Of a DNA stretch of 64,000 nt, positions 38,601 to 50,600 are shown piece after piece. The stretch lies in assembly GCF_963576615.1 (NCBI RefSeq), contig NC_088708.1, positions 53,183,196 to 53,247,195 of the forward strand. Reading direction: 5' to 3'. The stretch comes from Watersipora subatra (taxonomy: Eukaryota > Bryozoa > Gymnolaemata > Cheilostomatida > Watersiporidae). Under the pieces are notes generated by a model. The model saw only the letters and a program-made list of their open reading frames with translations. It did not search any database and was not told the origin of the DNA. The first letter of the stretch is position 1. Every line of letters starts with the position of its first letter. Both the position numbers and the translations under genes were made by a program.

Positions 38601-41600
38601 GAATTTTGTTGCAAGTCAACCTTCAACATTTTTTATATATGACAAAGTATCATACTGAGTTAAACAAGGAACTACTTTGTGAAAAAACATATTAGACGAA
38701 TACAGTTATTAATTATTTTGATGGTGTTGCTTTTGAAGTTTTAAGGAAACAAACAAAAAGGTTTGGAGTTAAAAAATAGACTTTGATAAGCTGTAACAAT
38801 GGCTGCTATTATGTCGTTCGCTACAGTTGTTCCTGACGAATATTCTCATCATTCATCAAAACATTTTAAAGTCTTTAGATCAGGTTGTAAACCACCTTCT
38901 GGAGGAATCTAAAGACAACGAATCGGATTTAGACCTTGGAGATTTTGAATCAGAGTATAGTTATGACTGATGAATGTTACGATCGATCTGCTCAGGCTTA
39001 CCGTCACTAAAACCATGGCAACCACTACAGCAACAACAAAAGAATTATTTGTTATTGATGTAACCAAGTCATTATTACTAGCAATTTGGGGACAATTTTC
39101 TACCAATCACTTTCTACTATGGGTTCGTGAAGGCCAAAAGTAATGAATGTCAAAGTGGCGCTCTAATAAAGGTGTCTTTCAATTAAAGAGTGGTGCTGTA
39201 TTTTCAATCCTTCTGCTATAGTAGCATTCTATTAGAGGTGCCCTTCGAATAGAGGTTTTAAGGTAACTTAAAGAATCATTGGCATCAGAAATGAAAGCCT
39301 AGAATTCAAAGACTATATAGTTGAATTACCTTCAAAATAGCCGAAGTACTGTGCAACTTCACTAGAGCTATCGTGTATTTATAACTATTGTCATGGTTTG
39401 CTCAACTAGAAATAGAGTGAAGAGCAGTTGATTCACTATTTTCTATCCATCAATGATAGACTTGTCTTGTTATTTGCCAATCTGGGTAAACTGACTTGTT
39501 TTCTTAAAATAAGCTGAGAGGAAAAATGAAAAAACATTTCGTGCTACTTGCAAATGGCTTTATTTTAAGCTCTCTCACACTTGCCAGTCAAAAGAAGTAA
39601 TGAAATTTCTTGATTGGATTTTCTTTGTCATTCTCTTCTTCATTGTTAGCGTCAATCCTTACACCTACACATATGCTCTATTCTGCTATTCAGCGCTGAA
39701 CAAACAGCCTATGAAAGCTGCCGTGTTACTTCTTTCAATAACTGTGATTTACTCAATCTACCCACCCTGTTACTCACAACTGCATACCTTTTGACATAAA
39801 TGAACTTTACTGAATCATCGAACATAAATTCATCAAAGAAAATGTTTTTGTAGATAGAATTTATTCAGTGATTTCAGCTTTTTCCTTAGATACGGACTGT
39901 AGGCTAAGGGAGATCAGCAAGGTTTGAAAGTTCTGCAACTGAACAGCTAAATAGATAAATATTAACTTTATTATCGCTGGTCAATGTTGTGTAAAGCAAA
40001 TTAGTTGATGACACAAAAAATAGTAAAGTAATTTATTTGTGTTTAAAGAAGAAGCTTTTCTTGCATATTCTTATATATATGTATATATATATATATATAT
40101 ATCTTACTTTTTTATAATGTAAATTGGCAAGGTGTTTGTACTCACCAACACCTTGCATCTCCACCACCTTACACCATATTCTGGTATAAGGTGGTGGAGA
40201 TAATATCTAGGTTCCAGAGTATTTTGTCAGCTATTGCCTCTATATTTTTTGAGATCATCATGTGTAGGAAATTAAATCAAAAGTTCCAAACTCTGTATAT
40301 AACTCTCTGGTAACTAAAATGATAATTGATATTATTATTCTTAAGCAATATCAAGCCCTAGTCAAATAGATAAATTTTGACTATGAGAAGAGCAGTGTTA
40401 GTCGGAAGCCACGACTAGAGTTTGAAATAAAATATTACTATGAACAGGATTTGAACTCTTACACTCCTCATGAACTACTTTCAAATGACCAAGTCAATGT
40501 TACCGATAATAATGCATATATACAATTGTTTCCTCATTTCTGTTAATTCAAGTATCTACTCAAACTCCCAGGTTTCCTATTAAAGACCTGGGAGTTTGAG
40601 TACTCTCCTCAAGATCTTAGCACTTTTCTGCAACTGACTTGTGCTTGTTGTTTCCCTAACTCTAGCACTCTAACACCTGCTTCAATCAACTGCCTTCTAG
40701 CAGTTCAAATACTTGTGCAGATACGTATCTCTGGGGTTTATCGGCACATGTGATAATCTCTCACGGCACACTATACTGCCTGGGTATACTAGCAGTTATA
40801 AACATTGTGATCTATGGGGCAGAGCATGGATTGATATAACTAGTTAATTGGCAAAATAACTTGGTGTTGTAATATTTTAGAGCTCACGATATGTCCATAA
40901 CTGGCTGTGTCTATTCAACGTCTGCTCAGTATATGGTCACAAGTAGCAATGACCGTACAGGTATGTGCTGTCTTACCTGATGCTTGCTAGCTTGATTTTG
41001 GCTTTTGCAAGACTTGTCTTCCCTTTCTAAAGCCTCTGATATTGTTAGAACTCCTTAATCTTACTGGTATTTTCTGCCCATATTCTACTCTCACACGTCT
41101 GCATTGTACATATAAAAACTCTAAAATGTTTTCTATGTCTTGTTTCTGTCTTAACCTGGATTTTCTATTCTTTCTAGATTTCTTTTACTTAGCTAGGTTT
41201 GTCTTCCCTTACTGAATATCCGTAGTCTAATATACATGTATATGTTTTTGTATCTAGCATTCTTCTATGACTGATCATGTCTGTCATATTTGATTATACA
41301 ATCTCAGCTCTAATTTATGTCTTTGTTTTTTGCTGCTTATATGTTTACATCTATTGAATTAGATGTATTCTCTCTAGAGGTGTCTGTCACTCTTTAATTT
41401 AATACAAACAAACTGGACTACGACAAAACAAGGTATATGCTGTGTGCAGAGATGTATGATAGGAAGAGTAACACCATTGCACCACTCATTAGTTGCTCTC
41501 ATGAATGTCTGTGAATTGCAGTAAAATGTTGGATAGTGAACGGGGGACTAGTCCATGTCTTCAGAGTGCACACTAAGCCCGTCACTCAGATCATGAGTCA

Positions 41601-44600
41601 CCCCCAAGTTGACTCTCTCATACTCAGCTGCTCCGAGGACTGTAGTATTAAGCTGCTTTGTCTCGACACGCTCAACACTCTCTACAGGTAAGGTGACATA
41701 ACTCTTCATTTTATTATTTATGTGACTTGTTTTCTTGAAGTTTATCAAATCTCCTCATTTTTGCATTGTTCCTTTTTATGTGTTTTAATTTACATTTTCT
41801 AAATGGTTTGTATTTTATGAATGTAACTTCTTATTTTTGTATGCTGTAGAAAATCATTGTTTCTTCGAGTAAAACTACTCTCTCAACCTCTCCCTCTTTC
41901 TCTCTTTGTCTCTCTCTTTATCTATCTCTCCATCTCTCTCTATTTCTCTCTCTATTTCTCTCTCTATTTCTCTCTCTATTTCTATCTCTATTTCTCTCTC
42001 TATTTCTATCTCTATTTCTATCTCTATTTCTATCTCTATTTCTCTCTCTATTTCTATCTCTATTTCTATTTCTCTCTCTATTTCTCTCTCTATTTCTCTC
42101 TCTATTTCTCTCTCTATTTCTCTCTCTATTTCTATCTCTATTTCTCTCTCTATTTCTCTCTCTATTTTTCTCTCTATTTCTCTCTCTATATCTCTCTCTA
42201 TTTCTCTCTCTATTTCTCTCTCTATTTCTCTCTCTATTTCTATCTCTGTTTATCTCATTCGCTTTCTCTCTCTCTTTTTTATTGCTTTCTTGCTCACTCC
42301 TACCACCCTCTTGATTGCTCTCACTATTTCTAAAGCATTTTGCTCTCTTTGGTTGAAGTCCTTTATTTTTCAAACCAAGTTTCCTAATGTTTGATCTTTT
42401 GCTATAAGGCAGTTTTTTACGGTAAGATTGCTCGTTGGTTGACATAGATTTGCTATGTTTTCTACTAGTAGGTTTTGTTTTTATAGAAGGTAACCTGTCT
42501 CTGTGTAGGTTAGTTCCTTTAATCCTCAAGTACCACATAACTTTTTTCTTAATCAGCAGAATAAATAGTTATAGTCAACTTATAGGAATCTACATGTATA
42601 TTTTTTCTTTCAAGTAGGATCCCATTTCTACGTTTTAATTTCTCTATCAAGAAAAATTTTGGATGATTTATTTTTATTATAGTATCATTAGAACTGTTTT
42701 TAAGGTCCCCAATTTATCCTACTTTATTTATTTTAGCATTACAGTGTCATCAGAAGGTGTGAGGTGGATGGGGCTCACGCATGAGAACATCATGTGGGCA
42801 TGTACATCACGACAAGTCACCATGTGGAACCTGAATCACTTTATAGATTTTCTTTCTCTCAGTCGTGCCAGAGTGGACAAACTCTCTCGGCATTCAGCGC
42901 CATTGAAGAGCACACGACTCTTGACTATTGGAGATGACAGCTGGTGGGTAAATAAGGGTATAATATTTAAATACTAATATTGAGTGACCTTGTTCACCAA
43001 TCTTCAGAAGTTCACATGCTAATTACGATTTGTGTATGATAGGCATATGATAGTCCAGTGGGTTATACTGTCCTTTCTTAGCTGGTGTTCCTACTATTTG
43101 TGGATCAGCCATCAAAGTTAATATATATTGATAAATCCCTCTTTGTCATTGTGTGTGTGTCTGTCTGTTAGTCTGTGTAAATACCACATGTTTCTACATT
43201 GTTTTGGCCGACTTCATGCAAACTTAACTTGCATATGTTCTGTACCTTTCATTAGATCAATAAAGTATTTAGTTTGTTAAAAAGCTTTATCTGGCTCCTG
43301 AGAACCAGCCTCTTAAAACCCACCTGCAGACTCTCTGATTTAATATGAAATAATTTCTGGGCATTGCTGGACTGACTGCTAGTAGACAATAAATTATAAA
43401 AGTTTTAAAAAGTTCATATTTCTGTTATTAAACATTGCGATGTAGTTTATTCAACTTGAATGGCAGGCTCCCCAACCTTATTGGTATGCAGTTATGTTTT
43501 AAGATTTTATAGGAAAGAACTGTGAATAATTTCATCATAGACATGCTATTCATAGGCTCAAGGTCTATTTCTATTGTTGATAGCATTCGACTTTTCTCTT
43601 CTCGCAATCGCACCCAGTTGTGCACAGTTCTCCCCATGCCATGTCTGTCACCCTTGGAGCAGGTGAAATGTGTGGCATATTCAAGAGAGCTTAATTTAGT
43701 CTACTGCCTACTCAACCATTCCAAGCTGTGGATTTACACTACCAGGTCAGCGCTTTTACGTAATACATACACATATATATGTAATACACTGATAATACAT
43801 GTATAATACACATATACTGCACATATACTACACATGTAATATGCATATAATATGCATATAATACACATATAATACACATATACTCCACATATACTACACA
43901 CATACTACACATATAATGCACATATAATACACATATAATTCACATATACTACACATATAATACACACATACTGCACATATAATGCACATATAATACACAT
44001 ACACTACACATATAATACATATGTGTAGATATAATATATACATATGTGTGTTATAATAGAATATCTAAGATCATGTATTCTATTATAATACACATATATT
44101 ACATGTCTAATACATATATATAACACCTATAATACATTTATAATGTACGTATATTAAATGTCTACTATGTTATAACACACATATATGACACATAGTACAC
44201 ATATAACACACATATACTACACATACAATATATACATCTGTATAAGTTTGAATTGCAATGTTTATATCTAAACAATATTCATTACCACATGTTGGCTCTA
44301 TTGATGTCAGCCCAGCATAGCTAGGATTATATATTCTAGTGAACAGTCTAAACTTAATTGCGTGACATTCTTTACTAGCTTCTATTAGTAGCTAGTTTAT
44401 AGCTTAGGGTGTTGAATAAACCTTATCAAGTGTGCATCAAGTGACAAATACAAAGAAAAAAATGCATGTTTTGTGTTGATTTTGCTAAAATGAACTGTGA
44501 ATGACTTGTGAAACGGCAGAAAGCAAGAAAGCTAATCGGTTGTTTTACTTAGATTTTATATTTTCCTACATATTAATACTCAAAAGTATAAGAATTATTT

Positions 44601-47600
44601 TATTAGAAAAATTGGCAAATTGTGTATTTTTAAATTAAGTTAAACATATTCATGCATCTTCTGCTGCTGGGAGGGTTTAGCTTGGCATAAAATGATCTAA
44701 TAGTAAATACATGTAGCTAATTATTGGAAATACCTGAAGTTATGACATGAGGAAGATAAGAAAAAAGAAGTGTTTTCATACTTGTATATCATCTAGTATC
44801 TGGTCTGTTATAACAGACAAATTTAAAATAGTCATGCAAACAACTTGTGTATGTTTAGAGTTTTAGAGAAGCAGACTAAATATATAAATAAATGTATACA
44901 TATCATAAATGTATAAAAAAATGTATACATATTATAAATGTATAAATAAATGTATACATATCATAAATATATAAATAAATGTATACATATTATAAATGTA
45001 TAAATAAATGTATACATATCATAAATGTATAAATAAATGTATATATATACATAAATATATATACACTGTATAAATGTATACATGTATACATCTATATACA
45101 TGTATACATCTATATACATGTATACATCTATATACATGTATATAGATATAACATATGTATGTTTAGAGAGGCAAACTGAAATATAAATACTTATAACTGA
45201 TGTAGGACTGATCCAGCTTGCCGTATTGCCCAGTGGGATGTCAGAAAGATACAACACATGATAATGAAGAAAGAAGAGGTTGTTGAGGGTGAAGGCAACA
45301 AGTAAGCATATACATGTATATTCCCTTCACATAGTCTCTATTCATTTGTCTGCAAATTTGTTCTATATTTATCTGATGGTGTATATTTATAGTGAACTGT
45401 CATTATATCCAGTTGTGTTAACACTGTGTGACAGGATAAAGCAATTGATTGGCTCCGGCTGCAAAATGATGACTAAACAAAAAATGTACTTTTGATAAAT
45501 GTTTTTTTTTTTCAAATGACTGCTAACTCCAATTGCCTGTTAGTTTTTTATGGCGATTAAAAAGTTTTGAGTTCATCTCCGAACTTTTAAAATGTTTTGC
45601 TTTGGTTTTTAAAATAATTATCTAACAACCCTGTGCAATATCTGTTGGCTTGACACCCATTGGTAGAAAACCTCACTTTTAATGATTGCACAACATATTA
45701 GTAGATTTTATCAGAAAGTATCGGTATTTTTCTATCATTTGCGATTGTTTTTGATGATTCAGGTGATCTGACTGCCAGGATGTTTTAAGATTAAAATCAA
45801 TACAACTTGGTCACAGTTAAAACGCTCAGATCAAAGGAAAGTGCGATTATGACAACTAGTTGTAAAGAGAACGACAGAATAGAGACGCGTAATGCTGCAA
45901 CTTGAATGCAATAGCCAATATCAATTATAGTAATGATCGCAACTAGCGACGTTATTTCACACATGTTTCTTTTGAGTGTTTTGACCACTATCAAGTTCTG
46001 TCGGTTTAAATCTTGAAACATCCTCGCAGTCAGATCACCTCAAACATCAAAAACAATCGCAAATAATAAAAAATATCGATACTTTCAGATAAAATCTGCT
46101 AAAATTATGTCGTGAATAAATATGAAATTATGAAAAATTAAAAAGATAAAAATGAAAATGTAAAATTTTATACTAAAAAGTTCATGTTTAACTGTTAAGG
46201 TTGAAAATAGTAATTCATTTAATAGACAGGTTGCACTCTATAGAATTGTCGTCAATGGTTGCAGGAGGGAGTCTCTCTTGCGCAAAGCTTCGCTACATAA
46301 GGCAGTCGGTGAGATGCATGTCAATGTAGAAGTGTGCGACTGCACCACTATAGCTACCCTCAACAGTCACATCTTACTCTGGGGTGATGAGGGGTGGGCT
46401 GGTACTGTCCCTACCAAATTCCTGTTACTCGGTCTAACAGTGAGTGTCATGTCTTCTAATAAGCTTTCGAGTGAATTTTTTGCATGAGTAGTTTGAATCT
46501 TAAGCACTGTATTCTTTACACAATCTGTTGACAACTACACACAGCTAGTAGTATGTGAGTGGTAGTTCCAACAGGCTGTTAAAACAATTGTAACATTTCA
46601 CCTACCACTAGAGAATAAGGTCAAGCTCATTGCGCTGTTCTTATACCTAGTTCAGAAAATGTATTGAGGCTGGCGTTTTCAAAAGCAAGGCAATCCCAAA
46701 GTAGGATTTTGTACAATTTTTGAAATAAATTTAACCTTATCGCCAATGTAAGTGTTCTACAGCCCTCAAATGCAATTGTTAACTGCTTGGATGCTCATAA
46801 AGTAGGCTCATAGGACTCTGTAGTTCAATGCTCGCATCTATTCTTTATAATTCTATCAATCTGTAAAGTTAGTGTAAAATCCCCTTTTAGCAGGCTCTCC
46901 ATTATTACTGAGATTTTGTATTTACTTTGCAATTCTTCACACCTTACCAGCTTTGCAATTAGAAAACGGACTTCGAGGTGCCATAACAATGGCTGCTGCT
47001 ATGCTGTTCCTGAAGAGTATTCTCGTAGTTCATCAAAACGTTTCAAAGTTTTCAGATGAGGTTGTAAACCACATAATCGACAAATCTGAAGACAAAGTGT
47101 CGGATTTAGACCATAGTGACTTAAAATCAAAGTGCAGTTTGGATGATTGCGACAATCGATCTTTTTCAACCTTTTGCAAATTTGCCATCGAACTTGTCTT
47201 ATCCTCTAGTAGTTGTAATTCACATTAGTTAGTCCTGCTTATAGGGTATACCCTATAAGCAGGACTGCTTATAGGGTATACCCTATAGGCAGGACTAACT
47301 AATGTGAATTACAACTATAGGTATTACGTTCTGTCTGTAATACTTTGTAGGATGGCCGAGTGCTCTTTATGGACCCATTTGTTAGAGGCTTGCTGCATGT
47401 AGACTTCAGGGCCAATAAGGACACGGTGAGTATCATTAGTATATTTTAACCGTGTATCCAGTGTTGCCTACAGTTATACATAGCAGCTGCTCAAATTTGC
47501 AGCTTGTAAAAAATGTTTTTCGTTTACAGCTCATAACACAAACTATTTTATAACCAAGCATTTTTACTTTCTTTGTAAATTTACAGTTTTGATTTTGTCA

Positions 47601-50600
47601 AATTGGAGTGCTGAGAATCCTATCAAGTTAAAACTGTGACACAGAAAACTGAACTCATAGAGAATGCTTTGTATCCAACAAGAGCAATTCCATAATCTAA
47701 TATTACTGAATGAATCACTAAGTAGTGTACAGGCTTTAGAATTATTAGTAGTGATATACTTTATGGGGTCTGTTTTACTTCCTGGTAATTTTATTGTCAG
47801 AGTTTAGGTAATTTTTAATCTTGTCATTCTTGTTCAATCATCTAAACCATGTACTTACTCCATGTTTGTTGAGCTGCGTAGATGTGGTATAAATAAAAGA
47901 ATGTATAAAAATAAAAAGATTATTGGAAAAACCCATACAAGTGATTTGTTCTCTTTATACAATTTGTCTTTATACACAAATATTACACCATCATATTCTT
48001 TTACTAGTGTCTGTCATAACACAGGGTATCATTTCACGCATGACAATTATAGATACGGGAGATCAGGCACGACGTCAACAAGCACCAGTTGCTGACCCAG
48101 TGCGACAGAAATGAGATGTCAATTGTACAGTTTTGGGGTCTGCCGACTCTTCAATTGCAGCATGAACTCTGTCTCTACCAGGACATCATCTCCTCTACCA
48201 GGATGGTGAGCCATGACCAGAGACTGTTTTGTCATTTTGTGTGGTAACTGATACATTGTTGCCATTCTTAATGCTGTTATTATCATTGTCACATTATCAT
48301 TGTTATTATTGGGGCAACCATTGAAATTTATATTAATGTTTTTAATATCTTTCTAAGTTCTTATTGTTCTTAATTATTATCACTATCAATCGTAGCATCA
48401 TTGATAGTATTTATCATTATTCCCATTATTTTTATTGTCAATATAGTAATTATCGTTGTTACTATCTTGATTATGTTTATTGTTATCATCCATTAGGTGA
48501 TCTATAGGTAGCAGTGTTATCATCTAATAGATGGTAACAAGCGCTTATTGCAGTAAATGGCATCTAATGCAATGTACATGTATCTACATCTGTGGTAACT
48601 AAAGTCACAATTGTTAATGGACTTTCATTTACGTTTAACAAGAAACTAGACCAGTAGGTTATATTTGTGATGCTACTCGTTTATCCTGATGTACAATTTC
48701 TTGTCCATGCTTTGCGTTACTATCGGAATCTACTAATCATGAAAACTGAATTCTCCTACACTAACTCACTTGTTTATGAATGAATTACAGTATATTCTCA
48801 AGGGATGTATTGAGCAGTTAAAGTAATAAGATTGAACTGCTGTTTCTAGAGTGATACTGCGTATTCTTTGCTTTATCATGTGTGAATATATACTGTGTAT
48901 ACACTTGGTGTAAAATTGGGTACTGTTAGTGTGATATCAGTACACTCTTAGTCTGGTACCAATCTTAAGGTGACATCTGTGTATCCTATGGCTGATATCT
49001 GTGTAATCTGGTGTGATTTTGTGTACTTTTGGGATGGTACTGTCTAATTTTACATAGGGTGGGTGTACTCAGATCAACAGATATTTTGTACTCTAAATTA
49101 ATACTATGCACTTTTAAGGTGATATCTGTGTACTCTTAAGATGGTATTGTATACACTTAGGATGATACTGTCTTCTACGGGTACAGTGATGGTTCAGTCA
49201 GCTTTCACACTCTAGAAGAAGTTGAAGATGATAACATACACCGAAAAACTAATCAGATGAAGAATGCTGAGGAGTTGCGACTCTCTGGTTTAGTACAGAA
49301 GAAAGTTGAGCATCGAGCAGCTATACTCAGTGTTGACTGCTGTCCTCGTAAACAACTTTTTCTAACTTCCAGGTAATGAAACCAGATGTTCTGTGAGGTA
49401 ATTATTTGGTTTAAAAAAGATAAGAGGAACATAGAATTTGTGTTTCATTCTTCTATCTCCGAAAAACTCTCTATCCATTTTTTACAATGTTACATGTGTT
49501 GTACTGCAACTGTGTGTCAAGGTAGAAGACGATTTACATAATAAACTTGCTTTAGCAGTTATTGTTGGTAATTGCATAAAGTTACATTGGTTAATGTTAG
49601 AATTTCTCATAATGAAACTTAAAATCTATCGGGCCAGTTTGCAATGTTTCGTTTGATATGCCTGTTTTTGTTTGAAGTTTCATCTTGTTTCTAAAAATCC
49701 TTGAAAGCCATCTAATCTTTCTAGTGTAGCTTTTGTATTTCTGTACTATATCACAAAATGATAGTGATAGTCATACTCTACCACTAACTGTAAAGTTTTA
49801 TGTGATGTGACAGTGTTTTTAATCACCAGTATGTTGCCGTTAGGTTAGGCTCAGGCTTACTCTTTTGCCATTGTATTTATTTGGTACAAGCTTGTAGTGG
49901 ACTGTTGAATTGTGTCAACTTCTAAAAAGGATATAGTTAAATAGTTATAAATTTAGAATCTTACAAAAATTTTTTTATTTATTGCATCTTTCTATTCAAT
50001 TCTTAAAATTGTTACTTCATAATTTTTGATTAAAATCCTTTGCAATTTTTGTTTATGTACTAAAATAGCACAAATCCATAATTGTCATTTTGCATTTTGA
50101 TATTCAAATGAACTCTGTTGATATTTTCAATATTGACAGTACTTATGTATACAGTACTGTCAATATATTCTACATTCTCAATGGTTTTAGTGCTGATATG
50201 ATGATAAAAATCTGGACAGCGGAAGATGAAAGTGTGATAGCTGATGTAACATTGGACGAGACACTGAGTTGTGCTGCCTTTCTCAACTCATCTGCTGACA
50301 TTGTATTTGGCTTTGCCAAGAACCTTTACACCATAGACTTTGATATGCGTAAGTTACTGGTGCCATGCTTTATATAGAGTTTTATCAGACAGTATAGGTA
50401 CAATACATCATATCGAGTTCTGTCAGACAGTATATGTACAATACCTCAGTATATACTATATACCAAGACGTTAAATATATTTATATATATTTTGTATTTT
50501 AGTTTGCCCAAGCTTGGCTGCGAAAGACTCACGAAACTCCTGTGCTGCGAGTATCACTGCGGAGTCAGATATTTATGAAGATCCTGCAATCACTAATGAA

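Larger units (their letters stand above)
37505..39270. mobile_element. Composite class II element with degraded TIRs
   Basis: Left end CCGTAAAAGTTCTATTTGAA and right end (reverse complement CCTTAAAACCTCTATTCGAA) are inverted repeats, with further TIR-like GGCGCTGTATTT and GTGGCACTTTATT blocks inside. It contains a nested foldback element and a transposase-like N-terminal relic at 38797. It occupies the intron between 37085 and 40881. Confidence 0.6.

Noticed and set aside
41857..42538. Long open frames in three phases (Tyr/Phe-, Ser/Ile- and Arg/Asn/Glu-rich)
   Set aside because: They are translations of a 12-bp TATTTCTCTCTC minisatellite, which has no stop in several frames.
44961..45257. 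98-codon Tyr/Ile-rich minus frame
   Set aside because: Derived from the ATGTATACAT satellites.
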